From Streptococcus sp. oral taxon 061 (GTDB taxonomy: Bacteria; Bacillota; Bacilli; Lactobacillales; Streptococcaceae): a stretch of DNA of 64,000 nt. The notes beneath the pieces were generated by a model. That model did no database searches. It was not told the DNA's origin and was given only the letters and a program-made list of their open reading frames with translations. The translations under genes and the position numbers were made by a program. The stretch covers positions 1,322,001-1,386,000 of the forward strand of contig NZ_CP058258.1 in NCBI RefSeq assembly GCF_013394695.1. The letters are read 5' to 3'. The first letter of the stretch is position 1. Each line of letters begins with the position of its first letter. This document shows, in pieces, positions 1 to 9,550 of the stretch.

Positions 1-886
1 CTTGGCGCATGATTTCTACAGAATCTTGAGGTCCAGTTAGCGCTTCAATCGTTGCATATTGAGACACTGCTGTCAAATTTGAAGTTGTTTGACCAGTCAA
101 TTTGCTCATAGCAGCAATAATTTCTGGATCACCTACTGCATAACCAACACGCCAACCAGTCATAGCGTATGCCTTAGACACTCCATTGATGACAATGGTT
201 TGTTTACGAATAGCTTCTGACAGACTTGAGATTGGGACGAACTCATTCCCATTATAGACCAAACGACCATAAATATCGTCTGCAAGAATGAGAATATCGT
301 GTTCAACTGCCCAGTTTCCGATGGCCAAGAGTTCCTCACGAGAATAAATCATTCCAGTCGGATTAGAGGGTGAGTTAAGAACCAAAACTTTGGTCTTACC
401 TGTGCGAGCTGCTTCTAATTGGTCTACCGTCACTTTAAAGTGATTGTCTTCCTTGGCTTGAACAAAGACTGGAACACCTTCTGCCATCTTAACCTGATCC
501 CCATAGCTAACCCAGTAAGGTGTTGGAATAATGACCTCATCACCTGGATTAATCACAGCCATAAAGAAAGTGTAGAGAGAGAACTTGGCACCTGTAGCAA
601 AAGTGACTTCGTTTGCCGCCACAGAATAACCGTAATAACGTTCAAAATAGGTATTGACTGCTGCTTTTAACTCAGGCAAACCTGAAGCTACCGTATAGAA
701 AGAAGCTCGTCCATCTCGAATAGCCGCAACAGCAGCATCTTGAATATTTTCAGGAGTATGAAAATCGGGCTGACCTAAAGTTAAGAAAAGAACATCTTTT
801 CCTTCAGCCTTTAACTTCTTTGCTCTTGCATCACTAGCCAGAGTGACACTTTCTTCCATTTCTAATACACGCTTGGATAGTTTCAT
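1..886 (-). CDS. aspC: PLP-dependent aspartate aminotransferase, C-terminus cut by window edge
   Basis: This is a class I/II aminotransferase that would interconvert aspartate and oxaloacetate with glutamate/2-oxoglutarate in the cytoplasm. About 295 residues are in the window and the C-terminal part lies beyond position 1. Visible family marks are the substrate-loop motif SPSNPTG, the ADDIY segment, and GVSKAYAMTGWR, whose lysine (residue 238) is the PLP Schiff-base lysine. The ATG at 886 overlaps the stop of the upstream DUF5590 gene (ATGA), so the two are translationally coupled. The same pairing (ypmB-aspB) occurs in Bacillus, which supports the call. Confidence 0.92.
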   Translation of the reverse strand, partial: MKLSKRVLEMEESVTLASDARAKKLKAEGKDVLFLTLGQPDFHTPENIQDAAVAAIRDGRASFYTVASGLPELKAAVNTYFERYYGYSVAANEVTFATGAKFSLYTFFMAVINPGDEVIIPTPYWVSYGDQVKMAEGVPVFVQAKEDNHFKVTVDQLEAARTGKTKVLVLNSPSNPTGMIYSREELLAIGNWAVEHDILILADDIYGRLVYNGNEFVPISSLSEAIRKQTIVINGVSKAYAMTGWRVGYAVGDPEIIAAMSKLTGQTTSNLTAVSQYATIEALTGPQDSVEIMRQ

Positions 887-1371
887 AGCTTCTCCTTTTC
901 GATTAGGCTACCAGATTCAAAATCTACTAGATAATAGTCTCCTCCAGACTCGATTTCCCAGACGGGCTTATCAGCGTACCGCCCGAAAGTAATCTTGTCG
1001 ATCTCAGTTGCTCCTTTTTCTCTGACAACTGCTTCTGCTTTTTCTTGAGAAGTACCATTTTCTAGTTGATATACGTAAATATTATTGCTACTTTTCTCTA
1101 TTAAGACAGCAACTGGTTTCTGATTCTTATCTTGACCAAAAACACTATAATAGCTTTCTAAACCATTGAAGATATCAACCTGGCTAACCATTTCTAGATT
1201 TGCATACTGCTTGGCAAGTTTTTCCCCTTCGACTTTTGCAGTTTGATAAGGTTTCATACTAAGCCATACCAAATAGAGAAAGGAAGAAGTCACAACTAGA
1301 GCCAGCAAGGTTAGGCCAATAGTATACTGAAATAATAGGGAATTTTTTTCTTTTTTTTGTCTCTTTTTCAC
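883..1371 (-). CDS. TseB/YpmB-like DUF5590 membrane protein
   Basis: This 162-residue protein has a very basic N-terminus (MKKRQKKEKN), one membrane segment at about residues 13-33, and an extracellular PepSY-like domain. It resembles the DUF5590 family, whose Bacillus member (YpmB/TseB) has been linked to cell-wall elongation and PBP2A. It lies directly upstream of aspC with a 4-base overlap, the same neighbourhood as Bacillus ypmB-aspB. The role in wall synthesis is family knowledge and not visible in the sequence. A type II membrane topology is the safest conclusion. Confidence 0.75.
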   Translation of the reverse strand: MKKRQKKEKNSLLFQYTIGLTLLALVVTSSFLYLVWLSMKPYQTAKVEGEKLAKQYANLEMVSQVDIFNGLESYYSVFGQDKNQKPVAVLIEKSSNNIYVYQLENGTSQEKAEAVVREKGATEIDKITFGRYADKPVWEIESGGDYYLVDFESGSLIEKEKL

Positions 1372-1554
1372 TCGTCTATTTTACCATCTATCCTAGTGAA
1401 TTACAAGTGAATTAAGGGGGAGATTCTTGAACTCTAACCTACTTTCAGGCATTCAAATATAAGCTCCAACTATTGAGCTATAGGCTTTTCTTTATCTACA
1501 ATCTCATGATTGATAGCTTCAAATTTAATACTTTTTATATTTTGAGCAAATTTC

Positions 1555-1583
1555 TTGCAAATGATTTTGCTTTGTTGTAACAT
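1555..1583 (+). promoter_or_regulatory. Candidate promoter of the FMN reductase gene
   Basis: A TTGCAA hexamer (1555-1560) and a TAACAT hexamer (1578-1583) are separated by 17 bases. The downstream hexamer falls inside the palindrome at 1566-1604, so a protein bound there would block RNA polymerase. Confidence 0.5.
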
Positions 1584-1604
1584 ATATTGTAACAACAGAG
1601 CAAA
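1566..1604. promoter_or_regulatory. Long palindromic operator upstream of the FMN reductase gene
   Basis: Two 17-base arms are centred on 1585. The left arm reads TTTGCTTTGTTGTAACA and the right arm is its inverse with two mismatches, around the 5-base centre TATAT. The arms overlap the predicted -10 box and end 28 bases before the ATG at 1633. The size and symmetry suit a dimeric repressor of the TetR or MarR type. No such regulator gene is adjacent, so the partner is unknown. Confidence 0.6.
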
Positions 1605-1632
1605 TCTGAATAAAATTAAAAGGAGACATCCT

Positions 1633-2181
1633 ATGTCTAAAAAAGTATTATTTATCGTTGGTTCATTACGCGAAGGTTCATTCAACCACCAAATGGCACT
1701 AGAAGCCGAAAAAGCTCTTGCAGGTAAGGCTGAGGTTAGCTACCTTGACTACTCAGCTATTCCTCTCTTTAGCCAAGATCTTGAAGTTCCTACACTTCCA
1801 ACTGTTGCAGCTGCACGTGAAGCAGTTCAAGCTGCTGATGCTATCTGGATCTTCTCTCCAGTCTACAACTTCTCAATTCCAGGGACTGTAAAAAACTTAC
1901 TAGATTGGCTTTCACGCGCAATTGACTTATCTGACACTCGTGGAGCATCTGCTCTTCAAGATAAGATTGTTACGGTATCTTCTGTAGCTAATGCAGGTCA
2001 TGATCAACTCTTTGCAATTTACAAAGACCTCTTGCCATTTATCCGTACACAAGTTGTTGGTGAATTTACAGCAGCCCGTGTTAATGATTCTGCCTGGGCA
2101 GATGGTCAATTAGTCCTTGAAGATAGCGTCGCTGCTTCTCTAGAAAAGCAAGCTGAAGATTTACTTCAAGCTATTCAATAA
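1633..2181 (+). CDS. NADPH-dependent FMN reductase family oxidoreductase
   Basis: This 182-residue flavodoxin-fold protein has the N-terminal phosphate-binding segment IVGSLREGSFNHQ, and FSPVYNFSIPGTVKNLLDWLSR, the hallmark segment of NADPH:FMN reductase/azoreductase-like proteins. It would reduce flavin, quinones or azo compounds with NAD(P)H. The start at 1633 was chosen over an upstream in-frame start because AGGAGA lies 7 bases before it. The gene is a single transcription unit between a palindromic operator and a strong hairpin, which suggests induction by a small molecule or redox stress. The substrate cannot be read from the sequence. Confidence 0.85.
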   Translation: MSKKVLFIVGSLREGSFNHQMALEAEKALAGKAEVSYLDYSAIPLFSQDLEVPTLPTVAAAREAVQAADAIWIFSPVYNFSIPGTVKNLLDWLSRAIDLSDTRGASALQDKIVTVSSVANAGHDQLFAIYKDLLPFIRTQVVGEFTAARVNDSAWADGQLVLEDSVAASLEKQAEDLLQAIQ

Positions 2182-2183
2182 TA

Positions 2184-2221
2184 AAAAAGATAGTAGAAAA
2201 TCTCATTTCTACTATCTTTTT
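2184..2221. terminator. Bidirectional intrinsic terminator between the FMN reductase gene and the tacL-like gene
   Basis: A perfect 16-base inverted repeat, with arms ending in A-runs and T-runs and a 6-base loop, can end transcription from both converging genes. Confidence 0.85.
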
Positions 2222-2223
2222 GT

Positions 2224-3414
2224 TTATTCAACAAACTCTCCAATCATACTATGTTTTAATGGCAAACTACACATTACCAAAAGGAAGATGAAGGAGGATT
2301 GAATCCAAAAGAGGGCCAAATCAAAAATTCCATGCACAGCAACTACTGTTAAAAACGAAAGATAAAGACCAACAATCGGACGCTTGCTCGGCTCCTGACT
2401 CATATCGATTAATTTTCGGATTGGGTCTGAAGAGGCAATCCCTAATAATACCGTCCCTACTACACCGTAACTCAATATCGTATCAATGTAAATACTATGA
2501 GCATGTTCATGATAAGGAGCAAAAATACGAGGGTAAGAGTGCATATAGGTTAGGGGACCCTCACCCCAGAAGGGGTTTTGTTTGAATAAGGTCATACCCG
2601 CATTCCAGATAGATACTCGTTCTTCCATAGATGAATCGAGCGTTCCCATTCGAACTCCCAAATCACTCGAGAAGAGGAAGGCTAGACCAACACCAAATAC
2701 TCCAATACTGAGCCAGAAGGCACGCCAGTTTTTAATGGTTGTGAAAAGATAAATAATCGCACCAAAGATAATGGCTGGAAAAGCTGTTCTATTTTGAGTA
2801 AAGTTGAGTCCAAACAAATTCGCAAAAATCGCGATCACTGAGAAAATTCTCAACCATCTCAATTTAGTTGTACTAATTAAGTAAAATCCAATCATAATAC
2901 AGAAACAACAGATAATCCCATAATAATTAGGATTAAAGAAGGCTACCTCTGCACGGTTCTGATGCCAGACCTGCATCTTAGGTGATAAGAAAGTATAATC
3001 AAATTTCTTTACAATCTGAAAGTGCTCTAAAGCTGCGAAAACTGATGCTAGCACACTAAGCGACATAACCGATTGCAATACTAATCTGAAAAACTTAGGG
3101 GTTAAATGAGCTTGGTAATAATAAAAGAAAATTGCAAAGAGGAACATTCCTAAAGTGGAAACCATCCCCATCACATTTTGAGCTAAAAGAGAGATAACAC
3201 CACTATAGCCAATAAATAAAAGCAAAATGGCATGATTAGAGAGTCGTTTTAGAATTCCCTTCATTTCTCCTGTAAAAATTAGACCTATTAAATAAGCGAT
3301 AAAAATGATGATGAAAATATAAAAAGGCAAGAAAATACTTAGAATAACTGCTAGCAAGACTAGTTCTTGCTTAGACAAGCCTTTCAATTTTTCAATAATA
3401 CCTATTGATTTCAC
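2224..3414 (-). CDS. tacL: O-antigen ligase/Wzy-family membrane protein, probable lipoteichoic acid ligase TacL (RafX)
   Basis: This 396-residue protein is almost entirely membrane segments, with one large extracytoplasmic loop near residues 255-310 (after SSDLGVRMGTLDSSMEERVSIW), the Wzy_C/O-antigen-ligase layout. The start is GTG at 3414 with AAGGA six bases upstream. In pneumococcus the TacL/RafX ligase, which transfers teichoic acid chains onto the glycolipid anchor, is of this family and size, and sits on the birA side of the raffinose cluster. Here the gene is divergent from birA with no raffinose genes. The family is clear. The TacL assignment rests on length and position, not on catalytic residues I can verify. 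Confidence 0.6.
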   Translation of the reverse strand: MKSIGIIEKLKGLSKQELVLLAVILSIFLPFYIFIIIFIAYLIGLIFTGEMKGILKRLSNHAILLLFIGYSGVISLLAQNVMGMVSTLGMFLFAIFFYYYQAHLTPKFFRLVLQSVMSLSVLASVFAALEHFQIVKKFDYTFLSPKMQVWHQNRAEVAFFNPNYYGIICCFCIMIGFYLISTTKLRWLRIFSVIAIFANLFGLNFTQNRTAFPAIIFGAIIYLFTTIKNWRAFWLSIGVFGVGLAFLFSSDLGVRMGTLDSSMEERVSIWNAGMTLFKQNPFWGEGPLTYMHSYPRIFAPYHEHAHSIYIDTILSYGVVGTVLLGIASSDPIRKLIDMSQEPSKRPIVGLYLSFLTVVAVHGIFDLALFWIQSSFIFLLVMCSLPLKHSMIGEFVE

Positions 3415-3546
3415 AACAGATCCTTTCTCTCTGCGCTATAATGCACAGATATATAAACTATTAAAACATTTTACCATTTTTCAAATGATTTGAAAACCAC
3501 TTTGTCCATGGCACCCTAACTAAAACTAGGTAAAATTTTATAGTGG

Positions 3547-3570
3547 GTGAAGATATCTCTTAAACCACGC
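3547..3570 (+). repeat. Possible remnant of a pneumococcal-type BOX A element
   Basis: The segment reads close to part of boxA: ATCTCTT (3555-3561) followed by AAACCACG (3562-3569), matching ATCTCTTCAAACCACG with one base missing. The rest of the element is not recognisable. It lies in the tacL-birA gap. Confidence 0.25.
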
Positions 3571-3625
3571 ATCCTTTTTTAAAAATATGGTACAATAAAT
3601 CTAGTTGTTTCAGAAAGGACCTAGT

Positions 3626-4561
3626 ATGAAATCCTACCAAGAAGTTTACAAAATCTTAGCTCATGAAACAGATTATTTAAGCGGAGAGAAAATCGCTGAA
3701 ATATTAAACCTCTCTCGCACCTCTGTTTGGAAGGCTATCCAACGCCTCCAACAAGAAGGTTTAGAAATTGACAGCATCAAAAACCGTGGTTACAAACTTC
3801 TTCATGGTGACCTAATCTTACCTCAAGAAATCGAAAACAACAGCCCCATTACTGTTCAATATAAACCTATCACCAAATCAACCCAGAGTGATGCCAAGGA
3901 GGCTATGGAAGCTGGTGCCAAAGGAGATACACTCTACCTTTCAACTAGCCAAACGATGGGCCGTGGTCGATTTCAACGCCCCTACTACTCTCCAGACAAA
4001 GGGGGAATCTATATGTCTCTCCACCTCAAACCCAATCTTTCTTATCTAGATTTACCAGCTTATACACTCTTAACTTCAGCTGCTATTTATAAGGCTGTTA
4101 AAAATTTGAGCTTGATTGATTTAGACATCAAATGGGTAAATGATCTGTATCTAAATCAGAAAAAAATAGCCGGTATTCTAACTGAAGCCATCACTTCTGT
4201 CGAAACCGGCCTTGTCACAGATGTTATTATTGGTGTTGGTATCAACTTTTCTATTGCTGATTTCCCAAAAAACTTACAAGGGAAAGCTGGAAGTCTCTTC
4301 TCTCAAAATAGCCCAATCACTCGCAACGAGTTGATTGCAGAAATCTGGAAATGTTTCTACGAAACAGAGGCTGATGAGCTGCTTTACCTTTATAAAAAGC
4401 AATCAATTGTTTTAGGAAAAGAAATTTCCTTCAAAAAAGATCAAGAAATAATCACGGGAAAAGCGTGTGACATTTCGGATCAGGGCCAACTGCAGATAGA
4501 ATTAGCAACTGGTGCAAAAATCTGGCTCAACAGTGGTGAGGTTTCGCTTACCAAATGGTAA
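3626..4561 (+). CDS. birA: Bifunctional biotin-[acetyl-CoA-carboxylase] ligase / biotin operon repressor BirA
   Basis: This 311-residue protein attaches biotin to the biotin carboxyl carrier protein of acetyl-CoA carboxylase. An N-terminal winged-helix domain (about 1-65, containing SRTSVWKAIQRLQQEG) precedes the BPL catalytic domain with TKSTQSDAKE, the biotinyl-AMP loop GRGRFQRP and IKWVNDLYL with its conserved lysine. A C-terminal SH3-like domain follows. The ATG at 3626 is preceded by AAAGGA and a TACAAT -10 box at 3591. The N-terminal DNA-binding domain makes it a candidate regulator of biotin uptake, but no biotin gene is nearby. Confidence 0.93.
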   Translation: MKSYQEVYKILAHETDYLSGEKIAEILNLSRTSVWKAIQRLQQEGLEIDSIKNRGYKLLHGDLILPQEIENNSPITVQYKPITKSTQSDAKEAMEAGAKGDTLYLSTSQTMGRGRFQRPYYSPDKGGIYMSLHLKPNLSYLDLPAYTLLTSAAIYKAVKNLSLIDLDIKWVNDLYLNQKKIAGILTEAITSVETGLVTDVIIGVGINFSIADFPKNLQGKAGSLFSQNSPITRNELIAEIWKCFYETEADELLYLYKKQSIVLGKEISFKKDQEIITGKACDISDQGQLQIELATGAKIWLNSGEVSLTKW

Positions 4562-4578
4562 ACACTCGTCAACAACAT

Positions 4579-4612
4579 AAAAATCGACCTCTCTATCGAG
4601 AAGGTCGATTTT
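4579..4612. terminator. Bidirectional terminator between birA and ackA
   Basis: The arms AAAATCGACCT and AGGTCGATTTT enclose a short CTCTATCGAGA inner hairpin, in the 59-base gap between two converging genes. Confidence 0.8.
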
Positions 4613-4620
4613 CTTATCGT

Positions 4621-5811
4621 TTATTTTTTCAAACGTTCCACATCACGCGCAATAACAAGTTCTTCATCAGTTGGGATGACAAGAACACGAATTTTTGCAG
4701 CATCTGTAGAGATGTCTCCAGTTACACCAAAAACATTTTTCTCTGAATCTACATCACAACCAAACCAAGAAATACCTGAGATGACTTTCTCACGGACAAG
4801 CGTTGCATTTTCACCAACACCAGCAGTAAAGATGATAGCATCAGCTCCATTTAGGACTGCCAAGTATTGGCCAATATGTTTTTGGATACGGTCAACATAC
4901 ATTTCAAAGGCCAAAGCAGCATCATGATCCCCTGCCTCCATTGCAGCAATCACATCACGCATATCACTAGACTTGCCTGAAACACCCAGCAATCCTGACT
5001 CACGATTAAGAATACGACTGATATCCTCAGGCTTGTTAAAGTCCTCTGTATATTGCATTAAATAAGGAATGATAGCTGGGTCAATATCCCCTGTACGAGT
5101 TCCCATCATAACACCACCAAGTGGAGTGAATCCCATTGATGTATCGATTGATTGACCACCTTTAACAGCTGTGATAGAAGCACCATTACCGATATGGCAC
5201 GTGATCAATTTCAACTCTTCAAGTGGACGGCCCAATAGTTTTGCTGCTTCTTGAGCAACATATTGGTGACTTGTTCCGTGTGCACCGTATTTACGAACTT
5301 TGTTTTCTGTATAGTACTTAGTTGGTAATGGATAACGGTATGCTTTTTCTGGCATTGTTGTGTGGAATGATGTATCAAAGACCGCTACACTTGTGATATC
5401 TGGCAACAATTCTTTGAAGGCACGAATACCAGCAGCATTTGCAGGGTTGTGCAATGGAGCAAGAAGTCCTAGCTCTTCAATTTTTTCCAAGACATCGCCT
5501 TCAACAACTGTAGACTCTTTGAAGTACTCACCACCTGCAACGACACGGTGTCCAACACCAGTAATCTCATCATAAGATTTAATAATATTAAAACGAATCA
5601 AGTCATCAAGCAAAATCTTAACAGCTAAGGTATGGTTTTCAATATCAAGAACTTGTTCTTCAGAACGACCATCAAATTTAACTGTAGAAACAGAATCCTT
5701 CAATCCGATTCGCTCAATCAAACCTTTTGCAAGTACCTTTTCTTCTGGCATTTGGTAGAGTTGCCATTTCAAGCTTGAGCTTCCAGCGTTAATTGCAATG
5801 GTTTTTGTCAT
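4621..5811 (-). CDS. ackA: Acetate kinase
   Basis: This 396-residue enzyme of the ASKHA fold makes ATP and acetate from acetyl phosphate, the last energy-yielding step after pyruvate formate-lyase or pyruvate oxidase. Signature segments are [13 protein letters not shown] near the N-terminus, [11 protein letters not shown], the [10 protein letters not shown] phosphate loop and the GVGENA loop. It follows the methyltransferase gene at 49 bases on the same strand. A candidate extended -10 box and a cre-like site lie in that gap. Length is normal for the family. Confidence 0.96.
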   Translation of the reverse strand: MTKTIAINAGSSSLKWQLYQMPEEKVLAKGLIERIGLKDSVSTVKFDGRSEEQVLDIENHTLAVKILLDDLIRFNIIKSYDEITGVGHRVVAGGEYFKESTVVEGDVLEKIEELGLLAPLHNPANAAGIRAFKELLPDITSVAVFDTSFHTTMPEKAYRYPLPTKYYTENKVRKYGAHGTSHQYVAQEAAKLLGRPLEELKLITCHIGNGASITAVKGGQSIDTSMGFTPLGGVMMGTRTGDIDPAIIPYLMQYTEDFNKPEDISRILNRESGLLGVSGKSSDMRDVIAAMEAGDHDAALAFEMYVDRIQKHIGQYLAVLNGADAIIFTAGVGENATLVREKVISGISWFGCDVDSEKNVFGVTGDISTDAAKIRVLVIPTDEELVIARDVERLKK

Positions 5812-5825
5812 AATGTTTCCCCTTT

Positions 5826-5840
5826 TTTAAGCGTTTTCAA
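5826..5840 (-). promoter_or_regulatory. Candidate cre (CcpA) site upstream of ackA
   Basis: The minus strand reads TTGAAAACGCTTAAA, which fits the cre consensus WTGNAANCGNWNNCW at all fixed positions but one. It lies between a TGATATAAT extended -10 (plus positions 5843-5851) and the ackA start. Confidence 0.45.
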
Positions 5841-5860
5841 CTATTATATCAAAATTTATA

Positions 5861-6814
5861 TTAGATTTCATGTTCTTGACACCAATTTTGAAAATTTTCC
5901 TTAAATTCCATCAAAATTTCAGGGTCACGAAGACTCGTAAGTGGATAAACAAATGGTTCAATCCCTTCTCCCGTCTTCTTCTGTAGAACAAAAATTGTTT
6001 TAGACTGAGCTCCGTGTGCAAAGAGATCCTCTGGTAAAGCTATGATTGCTACTAGTTGGGCTTTTTCAGTCAGCCATGATTTTAAAAGTTCACTCTGAGG
6101 GCTCGTCAAGAGGTCCGTTGGAGCTAGAAAAATCGCATAACCACCTGTTTTAAGATACTTGAGTGATTGTTCCATTAACAAATGATGAGCATAAGTATGT
6201 TCATTCTTAGCCGCTACTTGATAACGTGAGGCTGTCTGATCATCTGGATAGTAACCGACAGGCAGGTCGCTCACAATGATGTCACTTTCTTTTAATACTT
6301 GTGGACGCACTGCGTCTCCTTGGACAAAGCCCATTTGAAGATCCATTACTTCTGCCATGCTTGCCGCCAAGTCAATCAAGAGGTCATCAAGTTCTATTCC
6401 CAGGTAATCTATCTTTTTGTTCATAGACGTTAAGAAACTAGCTCCAAGAATTCCCATCCCAGATCCCAATTCCAATAAGCTCACATTTTCAGCAGGGAAA
6501 AGTTGTTCAATGATAAAAATCATCAAGTGACCAACCGCATCCGGTGTGAACTGGTGATTTGCTTGAAGAGGTTCTGTTTGCGCTGCCTTCATTAACAAAA
6601 ATTGATAGGTCCGTAACCACTCCTCTTTTCGAAGTGCCAAACGTTTTAAGGCCTGGTTATTTTTTTTGACTTGCTCCAGAGCGGTTTGACCATCGAGATA
6701 GATCCCATTTTGTTCAATCAAGGCATCATAAAAGCTTGTCGCCAAATCGTTTTGAATGATTTGGACATTTTCTAGTAAATAGGTATATGCTTGTTCAATT
6801 TTTTCAAAATCCAT
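5861..6814 (-). CDS. Class I SAM-dependent methyltransferase (YtxK-like)
   Basis: This 317-residue protein has the SAM-binding motif I LLELGSGMGILGA at about residues 115-127 and an N6-adenine-type catalytic segment DLPVGYYP in place of NPPY. It belongs to the group annotated as class I SAM methyltransferase next to ackA in Bacillus (ytxK) and streptococci. The N-terminal 100 residues are helical and lack a target-recognition domain typical of restriction systems. The substrate is unknown. No restriction endonuclease is nearby, so a housekeeping RNA or protein target is more likely than R-M. Confidence 0.7.
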   Translation of the reverse strand: MDFEKIEQAYTYLLENVQIIQNDLATSFYDALIEQNGIYLDGQTALEQVKKNNQALKRLALRKEEWLRTYQFLLMKAAQTEPLQANHQFTPDAVGHLMIFIIEQLFPAENVSLLELGSGMGILGASFLTSMNKKIDYLGIELDDLLIDLAASMAEVMDLQMGFVQGDAVRPQVLKESDIIVSDLPVGYYPDDQTASRYQVAAKNEHTYAHHLLMEQSLKYLKTGGYAIFLAPTDLLTSPQSELLKSWLTEKAQLVAIIALPEDLFAHGAQSKTIFVLQKKTGEGIEPFVYPLTSLRDPEILMEFKENFQNWCQEHEI

Positions 6815-6876
6815 AATCTTATCTTACCAAATTCAGAGCCGATTTTCCAGATTTTCATAATACTGAAAACAAATAA

Positions 6877-6904
6877 AAACCTCTGAGATGACTCTCAAAG
6901 GTTT
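6877..6904 (-). terminator. pyrG terminator
   Basis: Twelve-base arms with one mismatch (AAACCTCTGAGA on the plus strand) and a 4-base loop are followed on the minus strand by a T-rich run, immediately after the pyrG stop. Confidence 0.75.
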
Positions 6905-6910
6905 ATTCTA

Positions 6911-8530
<1,620 letters not shown>

Positions 8531-8613
8531 CTAAAATGCTCAAGTCCTGCTCACTAATAGGGGAGATAGGAAACAAGACCTTCATCAATAACCACAATCC
8601 AGGATAAAAATTC

Positions 8614-8674
8614 CCGGAAAAACAAAAATAGCTCCCTAATAACTAGGGAGCTCCGACCTCTAAAAGAGGTGCCC
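8614..8674 (-). promoter_or_regulatory. pyrG leader attenuator with GGGC start (reiterative transcription type)
   Basis: On the minus strand the predicted transcript begins GGGC at 8674, then forms a 6-bp hairpin (8656-8670) and a 9-bp terminator hairpin (8630-8652, arms AGCTCCCTA and TAGGGAGCT) followed by a T-rich run. In Bacillus pyrG, low CTP causes repeated G addition at a GGGC start, and the poly-G tail pairs with the pyrimidine-rich 5' arm of the terminator. All parts of that design are present here: GGGC start, pyrimidine-rich arm GCTCCCT, T-tract. Confidence 0.85.
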
Positions 8675-8681
8675 GAACAAT

Positions 8682-8710
8682 ATCTTACCTCAATTCGACT
8701 CATTTGTCAA
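8682..8710 (-). promoter_or_regulatory. pyrG promoter
   Basis: A consensus TTGACA (8705-8710) and TAAGAT (8682-8687) are 17 bases apart on the minus strand. The predicted start, G at 8674, lies 7 bases beyond the -10 box. Confidence 0.85.
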
Positions 8711-8770
8711 ATCAAATTGACTATCAGATTTTAGTATCTTACCTTCAAGTATGAACAATCATTAAAAAAA

Positions 8771-8787
8771 CAAGGAAATTTCCCTTG
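8771..8787. terminator. rpoE terminator
   Basis: A short hairpin, CAAGG/CCTTG, lies between an A-run and a T-run just after the rpoE stop. It acts on the minus-strand transcript and is nearly symmetric. Confidence 0.65.
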
Positions 8788-8797
8788 CTTTTTTGTA

Positions 8798-9373
8798 TTA
8801 TTCTTCTTCGTCCTCAGAATCTTCGTCATCTTCTTCATTAAGATCGACATCTTCTCCAAGATCATCTGGTGCAATTTCGTTGATTTCAGCGTCGTATGCT
8901 TCTACTTCGTTCTTCTCATCATCTGGATTTTCATCATCATAAGAAAGAGCTGGATCTTCTTCGTAGGCATCTTCATCTTCTGGATCATCTGCGCCATAAT
9001 CAATGGCATCAGCATCTCCGTCCATAAAGGCATTAACGCGTTTTTTCTTAGCTTTAGGTGCTACTTCTTCATCGTCACTTTCCTCAAGAGCAATGATTTC
9101 TTCATCAATTTCATCTACTCCATACCATGAACGAAGACCCCATTTGTTATCTCCAAGTGAGATAAAACTACCGTCAAAGTTCAATTCTGTATAGAACAAA
9201 GGTAGTGCTTCACGAATATCGCTATTAGAGGTACCAAGATAGTTTTGGATTTCATTAACCAAATCGCTAAAATGCATTTCGTGATCGCGACCACGGAGTT
9301 CCAAGATGGCACGAGCCACCTCAATCATAGATAGTTCACTTTTTTCTTGCCCAGCAAATACTTCTAATTCCAA
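8798..9373 (-). CDS. rpoE: DNA-directed RNA polymerase delta subunit
   Basis: This 191-residue auxiliary subunit of RNA polymerase speeds release and recycling of the enzyme and tunes promoter selectivity in Firmicutes. The N-terminal HARE-HTH domain (about 1-90) is followed by a disordered tail of some 80 residues made almost wholly of Asp and Glu, typical of delta. I chose the TTG at 9373 as start: the frame is open to an ATG at 9388, but AGGAGA lies inside that extension at the right distance before TTG, giving MELEVFAGQ as in pneumococcal RpoE. It has its own promoter. Confidence 0.93.
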   Translation of the reverse strand: MELEVFAGQEKSELSMIEVARAILELRGRDHEMHFSDLVNEIQNYLGTSNSDIREALPLFYTELNFDGSFISLGDNKWGLRSWYGVDEIDEEIIALEESDDEEVAPKAKKKRVNAFMDGDADAIDYGADDPEDEDAYEEDPALSYDDENPDDEKNEVEAYDAEINEIAPDDLGEDVDLNEEDDEDSEDEEE

Positions 9374-9446
9374 AGCGTTTCTCCTCATTTTTTACTACTA
9401 ACGCCAGAGCATATAAACTCTGGTCTCATTTTATCATGTACTCTTT

Positions 9447-9475
9447 ATTGTACGATAATTTTCGTTATTAGTCAA
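9447..9475 (-). promoter_or_regulatory. rpoE promoter
   Basis: TTGACT (9470-9475) and TACAAT (9447-9452) lie on the minus strand with a 17-base spacer, about 75 bases before the TTG start. Confidence 0.75.
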
Positions 9476-9519
9476 AGGTTTAGAAGAAATTAATGTGAAA
9501 TATTTCAGCTAATTGAAAG

Positions 9520-9543
9520 ACCTGGGAGATACACTCTCAGGTC
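9520..9543 (-). terminator. Probable terminator of the ABC exporter operon
   Basis: GACCTGAGAG pairs imperfectly with CTCCCAGGTC just after the permease stop. The T-run that follows is short, so confidence is moderate. Confidence 0.5.
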
Positions 9544-9550
9544 CACTACT

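Noticed and set aside
1470..1685. 71-codon open frame on the minus strand across the FMN reductase promoter
   Set aside because: It covers the palindromic operator and promoter, has no ribosome-binding site and resembles no protein I know.
5861..6814. DNA methyltransferase of a restriction-modification system
   Set aside because: There is no target-recognition domain or neighbouring endonuclease, and the linkage with ackA is that of the housekeeping YtxK-like group.
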